Positions 43,123 through 51,613 of a stretch of DNA of 64,000 bases are shown piece by piece. Each line of letters opens with the position of its first letter. Position 1 is the first letter of the stretch. Source of the DNA: Thermostichus sp047462415 (lineage in GTDB: Bacteria; Cyanobacteriota; Cyanobacteriia; Thermostichales; Thermostichaceae); assembly GCF_047462415.1 (NCBI RefSeq), contig NZ_JANSJE010000015.1, positions 1 to 64,000 of the forward strand, read 5' to 3'. Under the pieces are notes generated by a model. It made no database searches and was not told the DNA's origin. It saw nothing but the letters and a program-made list of their open reading frames with translations. The translations under genes were made by a program, and so were the position numbers.

Positions 43123-44628
43123 CTAAATCCGGCCTCGCAGCCATTGGGCCATCTCGTTGGGACGTGGGGCGGCCTCCAGACACACCTCTGCGGTAATCCG
43201 CCCCTCTTGGTAAAGCTTAAACAGAGACTGATTCATGGTACACATGCCCTCGTAGGAGCCATCGGCGATCAGCTCCTCAATTTCGTCCACCGCTCCCCGC
43301 TTGATGTAGTCGCGGATGGCATCGGTGTTGCGCATGATCTCGTGGGCCGCTGCCCGCTTGCCATCGGTGGTGCGCACCAGCGTTTGGGCAATAATTGCTA
43401 CTAGAGTCTCCGCCAGTTGCAGGCGCATTGGCTCCTGCTCCTCCGGCCTGTAGATCCCCAAGAGACGCTCGATGGTGCGGACGGCGCTGTTGGTGTGCAG
43501 GGTTCCGAAGACCAAGTGGCCCGTCTGGCCTGCCTTCAGAGCTGTATCCACCGTTTCCCGATCCCGCATCTCCCCAATCAGGATGATGTCTGGATCTTCC
43601 CGCAGCGAGGCTTTCAAGGCATTGGCAAACTCCAGGGTGTGGATGCCGACCTCCCGCTGCCGCACCATTGATTTCTTGCTCTGGTGGACGAACTCGATGG
43701 GATCTTCAATAGAAATGATGTGCTTGGGAAAATTGGAGTTGACGTAGTCCACCATCGCCGCCAGAGTCGTGGACTTACCGGAGCCGGTGGGGCCGGTCAC
43801 CAAAACCAAGCCTTTGTGCTCTTCGGCAATGCGCTTCAACACCTCAGGCGCCCGCAACTGTTCCAGCGTCAAGATCTTGAGCGGGATCAGACGCATCACC
43901 ATGGCCGGGCCGAGCAGAGAAACAAAGCAGTTGACCCGACAACGCACCAGACCCTCGTACTGGATGGCGGTATCCAGCTCCAAACATTCTTCAAACTGAC
44001 GAATTTGGTTCTCCGGCAAGCTTTCCCGCAGCCAGCCGTAGAACATCTCGGTGGTGGTGACCGGGTAGTTGCTCAAGACCATCTGCCCCCGATCCCGGAA
44101 ACGAGGCACTTCCCCCACCCCCAGGTGAATATCGGAGTAGCCCTTGTCGTAGGCTTCCTGTACCAGTTGGCGCAGCGTCGGGCCAGCGGGGGCAGACTTA
44201 GGAGCAGCAGCGGCCACCGGGATCCGCCCAGCAGCCGTGGGGCGAGCTGGGGGCACAAAAGGCGGAGCAGCCGGACTGGGGGGCGACACCGGAGGCCGAC
44301 CCGCAGCGGCAGGAGGAGTGGGCAGAGGCATCTGCGGGGGAGTGGCAGGGCCGGGCATGGGCACCGGTGTCTGCGGGGGAGCGGCAGCCACGCCCGGCGG
44401 GATGGGCCGGCCCAGGATAGGTTTGGGCGCACTGGGGGCAGGGCGCGATCCAGTTCCTTGCGGGAGGGGAGCAGCCGCACCCAGTATCGGATCCAACTGC
44501 GTTGGGGGCTCCACCTTGGGCGTCTGAGCAGCCGCACGCGGAGGGCGCTGGGCAACAGGCGGGGTCGGCGGCTTCCAACCGGAGTCTAAGTCGGTGGGAA
44601 ATTGATTTTCGGGGCTGACCTCGCTCAT
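43123..44628 (-). CDS. pilT: Twitching-motility ATPase PilT with long Pro-rich N-terminus
   Basis: Hexameric ATPase that retracts type IV pili. The core (about residues 150-501) has Walker A GPTGSGKST, the Asp-box IISIEDPIEFVH, Walker B ILIGEMRD, the His-box TGHLVFGTLHTNSA and the AIRNLIR-related region AAHEIMRNTDAIRDYI. The first 150 residues are almost only Pro, Ala, Gly and Val (for example PPQTPVPMPGPATPPQMPLP), which ordinary PilT (about 350-370 residues) lacks. It may mediate partner binding; cyanobacterial PilT often has an extension. Confidence 0.95.
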   Translation of the reverse strand: MSEVSPENQFPTDLDSGWKPPTPPVAQRPPRAAAQTPKVEPPTQLDPILGAAAPLPQGTGSRPAPSAPKPILGRPIPPGVAAAPPQTPVPMPGPATPPQMPLPTPPAAAGRPPVSPPSPAAPPFVPPARPTAAGRIPVAAAAPKSAPAGPTLRQLVQEAYDKGYSDIHLGVGEVPRFRDRGQMVLSNYPVTTTEMFYGWLRESLPENQIRQFEECLELDTAIQYEGLVRCRVNCFVSLLGPAMVMRLIPLKILTLEQLRAPEVLKRIAEEHKGLVLVTGPTGSGKSTTLAAMVDYVNSNFPKHIISIEDPIEFVHQSKKSMVRQREVGIHTLEFANALKASLREDPDIILIGEMRDRETVDTALKAGQTGHLVFGTLHTNSAVRTIERLLGIYRPEEQEPMRLQLAETLVAIIAQTLVRTTDGKRAAAHEIMRNTDAIRDYIKRGAVDEIEELIADGSYEGMCTMNQSLFKLYQEGRITAEVCLEAAPRPNEMAQWLRGRI

Positions 44629-44728
44629 AACAGGCCTCGCTTCTGGCAGGATCTGCGTCGATTTTAAGCTAGTATTCCCAGCCTGAGCAGAGGATTAGCT
44701 TTCTTGCCGGCAAAGCTCCGCGGGATCC

Positions 44729-45418
44729 TTAAAAGTTGGACGGGTGACGAATGAGGCTCAAGAACTCCTCCCGCGTGCGGGGATCCTCCTGGAACACCCC
44801 CACCATCGAGCTGGTAACCGTCCAAGAGCCGGGCTTTTGCACCCCCCGCATCACCATGCACATGTGGGTAGCCTCGATAACCACTCCCACCCCATAGGGA
44901 TCCAGCATGGTCATCAAGGCTTCCGCGATCTGGCGGGTAAGACGCTCCTGAACCTGCAGGCGGCGGGAGTACATCTCGACAATGCGGGCAATCTTGCTCA
45001 GGCCAACCACTTTTTGGCGGGGGATGTAAGCCACATGGGCCTTGCCGATAAAGGGCAACAGATGGTGCTCACAGAGGCTAAATAGGGTTACGTCCCGCAG
45101 CAGCACCATCTCGTCGTGGCCCTCGTCGAAGATGGCGCCGTTGATGAGATCTTCCAGGGACTGCTGATAGCCGCTGGTCAAAAACTTCAGCGCGGCCACC
45201 ACTCGCTCCGGGGTTTTCTTGAGACCCTCCCGCTGGGGATCTTCCCCAATGCCCCGCAGCAACGTCTCCACTGCGGCCACCATCGCCGGATCCAGGCTTT
45301 CTGAGCCCCTGGGCTCTTGCTCTGCCGAGTGGGACAGATCGCGAATAACCCGAGACTTGAGGTTGGCTTTGTCGTTGAGTCGCAATTCGGCACCGGATCC
45401 AGGCTTGGCAAGAGTCAT
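44729..45418 (-). CDS. folE: GTP cyclohydrolase I
   Basis: 229 residues. Converts GTP to dihydroneopterin triphosphate, the first step of folate and pterin synthesis. The zinc ligands lie in LFSLCEHHLLPF and ATHMCMVMRGVQ. The motifs EDPQREGLKKTPERV and GLSKIARIVEMYSRRLQVQERLT (in parts) are diagnostic. It is followed 100 nt later by pilT and preceded by an SDR gene, all leftward. Confidence 0.96.
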   Translation of the reverse strand: MTLAKPGSGAELRLNDKANLKSRVIRDLSHSAEQEPRGSESLDPAMVAAVETLLRGIGEDPQREGLKKTPERVVAALKFLTSGYQQSLEDLINGAIFDEGHDEMVLLRDVTLFSLCEHHLLPFIGKAHVAYIPRQKVVGLSKIARIVEMYSRRLQVQERLTRQIAEALMTMLDPYGVGVVIEATHMCMVMRGVQKPGSWTVTSSMVGVFQEDPRTREEFLSLIRHPSNF

Positions 45419-45527
45419 AGCAGGATATTCCTTTGGTTGAACGAAGGGTTGAAGGAACTTGTCGAGGGAGACAGGGCCGGGAAACCCTCAAAACTGGGCT
45501 AGCAAGGCCACCCCAGGAAGGGCCAGC

Positions 45528-46259
45528 CTAAAAGGCCCCCGCCGCCGGCATGAGGGTGAGATCTTCCACCACAGCACCCCTGGGCAGGCGAACGAGATAA
45601 GCAATCAAGTCCGCCACCCACTCCGGCGAGAGCATTTTGGAACGGTCGAAATCCACCTGAACCGTATCCGTATCCCAGAGAGGCGTATCCACCGCTCCGG
45701 GACAGAGGCTGGTTACCCGGATGCCGTGCTGTCGTTCTTCTTCGGCCAAGGCCTGAGAAAAGCCCAGCAGGCCGAACTTGCTGGCGCAGTAGGCTCCCCA
45801 ATTGGGAAAGGCTCGCTTGCCCGCAATCGAGACGACGTTGACAATCACGCCGAAGCGCTGCCGGCGCATCGCCGGCAGGACGGCTTGGGCGCAGAGAAAA
45901 GCTGCCGTCAGGTTCAAGTCAATCACCCGCTGCCAATCCGATAAAGCTACGTTGGCCAAGGGACCAACGTAGGCCACGCCCGCATTATTCACCAAGACAT
46001 CGCAACCGCCAAATCGATCCAAAAGAGCTTGCAACTGCTGCGGTAGAGCGGGCAAGTCGGCCAAGTCGATGGGAAAAACCTCCGCCTTTCCTCCTTTTGC
46101 CTGGATCTCCGCCTGCACGGCCAGCAAATCGGGATGGGAACGGGCCACCAAAGCAACCGCTATCCCTTCCTCGGCCAGTCTCAGAGCTACCGCTTTGCCG
46201 ATCCCTCGACTGGCCCCTGTGATCAAGGCACGTTCGGGAAACTGGGGCTCAAAACTCAT
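45528..46259 (-). CDS. Short-chain dehydrogenase/reductase
   Basis: 243 residues of classical SDR type. The cofactor motif is ALITGASRGIGKAVA, then DVLVNNAGVAYVGPL, the catalytic Ser in NVVSIAGKR, and Tyr-x-x-x-Lys in GAYCASKFG. The Arg after the first beta strand (VARSH) suggests NADP preference. Substrate unknown; related to 3-oxoacyl-ACP reductase-like enzymes. ATG 46259 (MSFEPQFPERALITG) is chosen; a longer frame starts 36 nt upstream. Upstream of folE by 109 nt. Confidence 0.9.
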   Translation of the reverse strand: MSFEPQFPERALITGASRGIGKAVALRLAEEGIAVALVARSHPDLLAVQAEIQAKGGKAEVFPIDLADLPALPQQLQALLDRFGGCDVLVNNAGVAYVGPLANVALSDWQRVIDLNLTAAFLCAQAVLPAMRRQRFGVIVNVVSIAGKRAFPNWGAYCASKFGLLGFSQALAEEERQHGIRVTSLCPGAVDTPLWDTDTVQVDFDRSKMLSPEWVADLIAYLVRLPRGAVVEDLTLMPAAGAF

Positions 46260-46485
46260 CCACAATAAGACTCTAGGATGCGCTGTCAAGAACAAGCGCC
46301 ACCAGAGACCGGTAAACTTCGTTAACTGAGTTTAACACTGATTCCCGCCTACCACTCGAATCAAACGGGAAAGGCTGGGATTGATCCTATCCCTGCCGCC
46401 ATCCATCTGCCCTGAGTCGGGCCGGGCAGGACTTAAGGTATGGTAGTCTGGTGAAAAATAGTGAAAATCTTTTGCAACAACTGTC

Positions 46486-47673
46486 ATGACTGAGTTCTTG
46501 GTTTCCTCAACGTCCACTGCTGCCCGGGCGGATTCTCCCTACATTCTTCAGGTTGAGGGCATTAGCAAGAGGTTTCCTGGCCAGCGGCAGTTGGTTTTGC
46601 AGGAAGTGGCGTTTCGTCTGCCCCAGGGAGACATCTTGGGGATTGTGGGCCCGTCGGGCTGCGGGAAAACCACCTTATTGCGCACCATTGCCGGCTTTGA
46701 GCAGCCGGATGGCGGGCGGATCCTGCTGGGGGGGCGAGTGGTGGCCGGGGAGGGGCAATGGATCCCACCGGAGCAGCGGGGGGTGGGGCTGGTGTTTCAG
46801 GATTTTGCCCTGTTTCCCCACTTGGACGTGCTGGCCAATGTGATGTTTGGACTCCGGCCCGCCACCCTATTTGCGTCGGCAGGGGGGGGCGGCAATCGCT
46901 CCTCCTCACCTGAGTTGCGAGGCGCTGCCCAACAGGCGCGGGAACGGGCTTACGAGGTCTTGCGGTTGGTGGGTCTAGAGGACTACGCCCATCGTTATCC
47001 GCACGAGCTTTCCGGCGGGCAACAGCAGCGGGTGGCCCTGGCTCGGGCTTTGGCCCCCAGGCCCAGCCTGATCCTTTTGGATGAGCCGCTCAGCAATCTG
47101 GATGTGCAGGTGCGCTACTATCTGCGGGAGGAAATCCGCAAAATCCTCAAGCAAACCCAGACCTCGGCCATTTTCGTCACCCACGACCAGGAAGAGGCCC
47201 TCTGCCTTTCCGATTGGGTGGCGGTGATGCGGGAAGGGCGTATTGAGCAATGGGGATCCCCGGAGGAAGTCTATCGAGAGCCGGCCACCCGCTTTGTGGC
47301 CGAGTTTATTACCCAAGCCAACTTTCTTCGCTGTGAGCGGCGGGAGTTCGGTTGGCAGGCTGAAGAGCTGTCGCACATCCCCTTTCAGGCTTTGGGAGAT
47401 CAGCGCGACCCCAGCTTGCGCTGCGCAGAGCTGATGATTCGGCAGGAGGAGTTGCATTTGCATCCTGACCCTCAGGGCGGCCTTGTCATCCGGGATCGAC
47501 AGTTTTTGGGACGAGAGTATCGCTATTGCTTGATCGCAGAGTCTGGCAAAGAATTGCACGCCTTGGCGCGGGAAGCGCTGCCTGTGGGCACGCGAGTTCG
47601 AATTGCCATCGGGCAAGGTCGTCTGTTTCCCATTGCTGGGCCTGAGGGATCCCCGCTACAAAAACAAACCTGA
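46486..47673 (+). CDS. futC: Ferric-iron ABC transporter ATPase (FutC/FbpC type)
   Basis: 395 residues. Walker A is GPSGCGKTT, the Q-loop LVFQDFALFPHLDVLANVMFG, signature LSGGQQQR, Walker B LILLDEPLSNLD, and H-loop FVTHDQEEAL. The C-terminal regulatory domain (about 270-390) has the OB-like pattern of the iron/polyamine/sulfate group. Overall it best fits ferric-iron importers, but the binding protein and permease are not adjacent. An insert rich in Ser/Gly (ASAGGGGNRSSSPELRG) follows the Q-loop. Confidence 0.8.
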   Translation: MTEFLVSSTSTAARADSPYILQVEGISKRFPGQRQLVLQEVAFRLPQGDILGIVGPSGCGKTTLLRTIAGFEQPDGGRILLGGRVVAGEGQWIPPEQRGVGLVFQDFALFPHLDVLANVMFGLRPATLFASAGGGGNRSSSPELRGAAQQARERAYEVLRLVGLEDYAHRYPHELSGGQQQRVALARALAPRPSLILLDEPLSNLDVQVRYYLREEIRKILKQTQTSAIFVTHDQEEALCLSDWVAVMREGRIEQWGSPEEVYREPATRFVAEFITQANFLRCERREFGWQAEELSHIPFQALGDQRDPSLRCAELMIRQEELHLHPDPQGGLVIRDRQFLGREYRYCLIAESGKELHALAREALPVGTRVRIAIGQGRLFPIAGPEGSPLQKQT

Positions 47674-47758
47674 CCCAAAAGCCGCCCTTTTGCCCGACGT
47701 TCTCCCGGAGGCATGACCCAGGCGCTCCCTATCTGGCAGCAAACTGGGTAGGCTGTTG

Positions 47759-48523
47759 ATGGAGGGGCAGTGGCAATCTATGCAGGGATCCCGCATCATT
47801 GCCGGCACAGTGGAGGAGCGAACCGCGTTGGCGGAGTTCCGCGTCGGTGTGGATGCGGTCATTTTTTCCATCGATACCGAGCAGAATCGCCTTCTGGTGC
47901 TGCTGGTGCGGCGGCGGGAGGATCCCTTCCGCGGTTGCTGGGCTCTGCCAGGAACGCTGGTGCGACGCTCAGAATCCCTAGAGGCAGCGGCCTACCGCAT
48001 CTTGGCAGAGAAAATTCGTGTTAAAAATCTCTACCTGGAGCAGCTCTACACCTTCGCTGGGCCAGAACAGGATCCCCGCGAGGCCGAGGATGCCTGTGGG
48101 CTACGCTACCTGTCGGTCAGCTACTTTGCTCTGGTGCGATTCCAGGATGCTCAACTGCTGGCAGACGGAGTGGAGGGCATTGCCTGGTATCCCGCTGACC
48201 AGATTCCCCCTTTGGCCTTTGACCACGAAGCAATTTGCCGCTACGCTCGCCGTCGCCTCTGCGCCAAGTTAGAGTACAGCCCGATTGCTTTCGATATTTT
48301 GCCCGCCACCTTCACGCTGGGGGAGGTCTATCAGCTTTACGGCACCGTTTTGGGCGAGGGGTTCTCCGATTACTCCAATTTTCGCGCCCGCTTGCTAAAA
48401 CTGGGCATTTTGCGGGATACCGGCCAGAAAAGCACCCAGGGAACAGGCAGACCGGCAACTCTTTACCGTTTTGATGCAGCCGCTTTCGAGAAAATCCGGC
48501 ACAAGCCGATGGTATTCGTTTGA
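47759..48523 (+). CDS. NrtR-type regulator (Nudix plus winged helix)
   Basis: 254 residues. The N-terminal Nudix-like domain (AEFRVGVDAVIFSIDTEQN to RYLSVSYFALV) is followed by a winged helix (FTLGEVYQLYGTVLGEGFSDYSNFRARLLKLGILRD in parts), as in NrtR regulators of NAD synthesis. The Nudix box is degenerate: where REXXEEXG is expected it reads YRILAEKIRV, so hydrolysis is unlikely and the domain probably senses ADP-ribose-like ligands. No NAD genes are adjacent, so its regulon is elsewhere. ATG 47759 or 47780. Confidence 0.85.
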   Translation: MEGQWQSMQGSRIIAGTVEERTALAEFRVGVDAVIFSIDTEQNRLLVLLVRRREDPFRGCWALPGTLVRRSESLEAAAYRILAEKIRVKNLYLEQLYTFAGPEQDPREAEDACGLRYLSVSYFALVRFQDAQLLADGVEGIAWYPADQIPPLAFDHEAICRYARRRLCAKLEYSPIAFDILPATFTLGEVYQLYGTVLGEGFSDYSNFRARLLKLGILRDTGQKSTQGTGRPATLYRFDAAAFEKIRHKPMVFV

Positions 48524-48593
48524 GGTCTGCTGGAGGGATCCAGCCAGATTTGGTGGGTACAGATTCGCTTCTATACTAAAGGGGGTTCTGTAC

Positions 48594-48686
48594 ATGACTA
48601 CCCGGACAAAGGCTTATGCCGAGATAATGTGCAACTTCGCTCCCACAAAGTCGGAAAAAGCTGTGGTTCAGGGTATCGATAACTAG
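48594..48686 (+). CDS. Very small ORF (30 aa) with good ribosome site
   Basis: MTTRTKAYAEIMCNFAPTKS and ten further residues end at TAG 48684-48686. AAAGGGGG stands 10 nt before the ATG and TATACT precedes that, a plausible -10 box. It overlaps the last codons of the convergent methyltransferase. It may be a real short peptide or the stub of a gene cut off when the methyltransferase arrived. Confidence 0.35.
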   Translation: MTTRTKAYAEIMCNFAPTKSEKAVVQGIDN

Positions 48687-49423
48687 CATGCGGCAGGAGT
48701 ATCTTGACAGCTTTTGGCATGACGCAGCACTCTTGGTCGTTTTGCATCTGGAGTCAGCAGACCGTATTGGTTGCCCCATCCGTCGTAGCCATCGCGTACC
48801 TGGCGCGCGAACACATCAAGGCGCGGCCCTTCAAAATATTCCGCAATACGCTTGTAGAAGGAATCCGGTTTGGCGCTATGAGTTGTCGGAGTTTCTGTAA
48901 AGCAGGTCTGCATCTTACCAAAATGTTTTCGATCAAACACAGCCTTGCCCTTATATCCGAATAGAACGTGCTCAGTGGTAACTTGGTAAGGTCCAAATGG
49001 ACATGGGCCAGTACGCTTATTCCATGTGATCATTGTATAGAAGGTGAATCCCCACGCTTCCATTAAGTCGAACGCTATCTTCAGGATAGGCTCTCCGGTG
49101 CTGCGATCCTTGCTATTGGTTGCCCACAACCACAAGAAGCTCTGCTCTTCCGCCCACAGGTTGATGGGTAACTTCATCAATTCTTCCTTGCTCATTGTGG
49201 GATAGTCCAGAGTTGTGGTTTGATTGGGACGAGCCTTGCGTTTGCCGGTTTTGCCTTGGTTCCAAGGTGGATCAACGACAAGAACTCGGTAGCGCTTATC
49301 CAGGTTCGTTGCGATGACTGAGGGATCGTCCATGGTGTGCGGGATCCCAGTTTTCTCGCCTGGCGCGCGGGCAGGCATCTGGTCTGGCGTTTTATCCAAA
49401 GAGCGCGGTGGGTTTTTTGTCAT
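48683..49423 (-). CDS. MT-A70-family DNA adenine methyltransferase, orphan
   Basis: About 246 residues. The catalytic motif is DPPW in RVLVVDPPWNQG. The family pattern continues with LDYPTMSKEELMKLPI, FLWLWATNS, GFTFYTMITWNKRTGPCPFG, TTEHVLFGYKG and RLDVFARQVRDGYDGWGNQYG (in parts). Such enzymes make N6-methyladenine and are common on phages and mobile islands. No restriction enzyme lies beside it. Base composition is visibly less GC-rich than its neighbours (for example around 48850-49000), which suggests acquisition. An ATG at 49498 would add 25 residues. Confidence 0.9.
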   Translation of the reverse strand: MTKNPPRSLDKTPDQMPARAPGEKTGIPHTMDDPSVIATNLDKRYRVLVVDPPWNQGKTGKRKARPNQTTTLDYPTMSKEELMKLPINLWAEEQSFLWLWATNSKDRSTGEPILKIAFDLMEAWGFTFYTMITWNKRTGPCPFGPYQVTTEHVLFGYKGKAVFDRKHFGKMQTCFTETPTTHSAKPDSFYKRIAEYFEGPRLDVFARQVRDGYDGWGNQYGLLTPDAKRPRVLRHAKSCQDTPAAC

Positions 49424-49726
49424 GCTATGGCTTCCGTGGGACTGGTGCAGATGAGGCACACGCCCTCGGCTTTGGGGATAAGCGTGTGGACACGGCAATT
49501 ATCCTCGCTCGGGCCCCATCACAGCCTCACCGCTAAAGCGATGATAGAGCCTGTAGAAGCCCGTTTCAGCCCCAGCCAGATACTTTGCGATGCCGTTGGT
49601 GTGGGCCATCTTCCCAGAGGCACCCTCTGCAAGGGGGTAGGCCGTGGTGGAAGCAGGCGGCAGCAGCCAGAGAGCTGTGCTAAGATTAGGAACCATGATA
49701 GGTATTGTTTCAGGAGTTCTCCAAGC
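49424..49726. other. Gap between the methyltransferase and trxA
   Basis: 303 nt between divergent genes. I see no gene or strong hairpin. It should contain the trxA promoter. Confidence 0.4.
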
Positions 49727-50083
49727 ATGTCTGCAGCAATAGATATCGCTGATGCCACCTTTGAAGAAGAGGTGCTTCGCAGCGATATTCCGGTCTTGGT
49801 CGATTTTTGGGCACCTTGGTGTGGCCCCTGCCGCATGGTGGCTCCTGTGGTTCAGGAGATAGCTGAGCAGTATGCCGGCAAAGTTAAGGTTGTAAAGATC
49901 AATACTGATGAGAATCCTCAAACTGCCAGTCAGTACGGTATTCGCAGCATTCCCACTCTGATGTTGTTCAAAGGCGGCCAAAAGGTGGATGTGGTGGTCG
50001 GTGCTGTGCCCAAGGCAACTCTGACCACAATTTTGGAAAAGCACTTCGACACAGAAGATAAGCTGGGTAGCTCCGTACTTTAG
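49727..50083 (+). CDS. trxA: Thioredoxin
   Basis: 118-residue protein disulfide reductase. The active site is Cys32-Gly-Pro-Cys35 in FWAPWCGPCRMVAPV, and the cis-proline lies in IRSIPTLMLFKGG. It is slightly longer than the usual 105-110 because of the tail DTEDKLGSSVL. AGGAG lies 12 nt before the ATG. A longer open frame upstream is an artefact. In cyanobacteria thioredoxins reduce CP12 and Calvin-cycle enzymes among others. Confidence 0.97.
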   Translation: MSAAIDIADATFEEEVLRSDIPVLVDFWAPWCGPCRMVAPVVQEIAEQYAGKVKVVKINTDENPQTASQYGIRSIPTLMLFKGGQKVDVVVGAVPKATLTTILEKHFDTEDKLGSSVL

Positions 50084-50116
50084 TGCGCGACCAAGTTGCT
50101 GTGCTACGCTCTGCTC

Positions 50117-50300
50117 GTCTGCTGTGGTGAAAAACTCGCAAGGCCGATGAGCACAGGCGCCAGTAGGCAGGACTTCAAGGCTTTGTCTTGGCGTTTATGG
50201 GTTCACCTCTGGGCGGTGTAGGAAATCTCCACCGCTACGCAGAGGTGGGCCGATGCCTGTGCGAAGTAGCCGGGACAGGAGCCCAGATGTTTCGGAATGT
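50117..50300 (+). ncRNA. Structured RNA candidate, 6S-like
   Basis: In the 291-nt gap after trxA, GCACAGGC (50151-50158) pairs with GCCTGTGC (50255-50262). Inside, CACCTCTG (50204-50211) pairs with CAGAGGTG (50240-50247) and GCGGTG (50213-50218) with CACCGC (50230-50235). This gives a closing stem, a large bubble and a long terminal hairpin, the general shape of 6S RNA, and the size (about 185 nt) fits. TACGCT near 50104-50109, with TG upstream, could be an extended -10 box. Ends are estimated; asymmetry of the bubble is a reason for doubt. Confidence 0.4.
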
Positions 50301-50374
50301 AACTTTTGAGGTCTGGATGGGAACTTGGTTGATATTTTGTGCCGAGAACTCATTAGAGTGAATCTTAGAGAGCT

Positions 50375-51457
50375 TTGGATCCCAGCTTGACCGATTCAGT
50401 TTCTTCTCTTCTGCGAGAGGTTTTTTCCAGCGCTGAGACCCGCCTAAAGCAGTTGGAACATCACCCCAACCGGACAGCGTGGCTGCGGATTTTGCAGTCT
50501 TTGCAGCGCATGGGATCCCTGGAGCTAAGCCGCTTGGATGCCAAAATCTTGGCGGCCACTCTTGAGGACTTGGAACAGGGGTTTGCTGCCTTTCAAAACT
50601 ATGTCCATCAGCGCAAGATCACCGTTTTCGGCTCGGCACGGCTGGGGCCGGAAAGTCCCGAATATCGTCAGGCCCAGTTGTTTGCCCACTGCATCAGCCA
50701 GCGGGGGTTCATGGTGCTGACGGGGGGCGGGGGCGGTATCATGGAAGCCGGCAATCGAGGGGCAGGGCTGGAAAACTCATTTGGGCTCAACATCCAGCTT
50801 CCCTTCGAGCAGATGGCCAATCCCGTCATTGCTGCCAGTGATCGGGTCATCAACTTCAAGTATTTCTTTTCTCGCAAGCTCTTCTTTGTCAAAGAAACCG
50901 ACGCGCTGGTGCTTTTCCCTGGCGGCTTTGGCACCCAGGATGAGGCCTTTGAATGCTTAACCCTAATGCAAACCGGCAAAACCAAGCTCATGCCCTTGGT
51001 GCTGGTGGACAGAACAGGTGGCTGCTACTGGAAGGAATGGGATGAGTACGTGCGGGAGCACTTGCTTGGCCGCGGCCTAATCAGCCCAGAAGATCTTTTC
51101 CTCTACACCTTAACTGATGATGTGGGAGATGCCTGCCAGCAGATTGTCGATTTTTATCGTGTCTTTCACAGCAATCGCTACGTGCGGGAGCTTTTGGTCT
51201 TGCGCCTGAATACCAAACTCTCGCCCCAAGCTCTGGATACCTTGAATGAAGAGTTTGCCGACATTCTCGATGGGGGCCGGATCGAGCAAACCGAGGCCCT
51301 GCCGGAAGAAGCTGAGGAAGATATTGCCCATCTGCCGCGGCTGGTGATGCACTTTAACCAGCGTAACTTTGGACGGCTGTGGCAAATGGTGCGCCGGATC
51401 AACACGCTTCATCCAGGACAGCCGGATCCTCTGCAAATGCGCCCCGACCAAAAGTAG
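50375..51457 (+). CDS. LOG-family protein (TIGR00730-like)
   Basis: 360 residues, TTG start. The Rossmann domain (about residues 80-260) has the LOG signature: ITVFGSARLGPESPEYRQA, FMVLTGGGGGIMEAGNRGA and the nucleotide-binding PGGFGTQDEAFE. Small LOG proteins are phosphoribohydrolases that release adenine-type bases from nucleoside monophosphates. This long form has helical extensions at both ends and no proven activity. A start a few codons further in (TTG 50387) is possible. Repeat R5 follows the stop. Confidence 0.9.
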   Translation: MDPSLTDSVSSLLREVFSSAETRLKQLEHHPNRTAWLRILQSLQRMGSLELSRLDAKILAATLEDLEQGFAAFQNYVHQRKITVFGSARLGPESPEYRQAQLFAHCISQRGFMVLTGGGGGIMEAGNRGAGLENSFGLNIQLPFEQMANPVIAASDRVINFKYFFSRKLFFVKETDALVLFPGGFGTQDEAFECLTLMQTGKTKLMPLVLVDRTGGCYWKEWDEYVREHLLGRGLISPEDLFLYTLTDDVGDACQQIVDFYRVFHSNRYVRELLVLRLNTKLSPQALDTLNEEFADILDGGRIEQTEALPEEAEEDIAHLPRLVMHFNQRNFGRLWQMVRRINTLHPGQPDPLQMRPDQK

Positions 51458-51462
51458 GTGCT

Positions 51463-51576
51463 GCCCTCACCCCCAGCCCCTCTCCCTGAGGGAGAGGGGA
51501 GTTGGAGGGGCGCGTTTGCGACAGCGTTGCGTAGCAATAACGGCATAACGAACCGTTTCGTTGCTATTGGATTTGA
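51463..51576. repeat. Composite palindromic repeat R5
   Basis: CCCTCACCCCCAGCC, stem CCCCTCTCCC/GGGAGAGGGG (loop TGA), then GCGCGTTTGCGACAGCGTTG and a tail with TTTCGTTGCTATTGGATTTG. This matches R1 in order and in its tail. Confidence 0.85.
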
Positions 51577-51613
51577 AGTGACTGGGGTAGGTTGATTGTC
51601 GGAAGGGATCCCA

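Noticed and set aside
46260..46485. Riboswitch or Fur box upstream of the ferric ABC ATPase
   Set aside because: I saw AT-rich sequence but no conserved riboswitch core or clear inverted Fur repeat.
49337..49726. N-terminal extension of thioredoxin by 130 residues
   Set aside because: The extension overlaps the methyltransferase in antisense; the conserved thioredoxin start with AGGAG upstream is at 49727.
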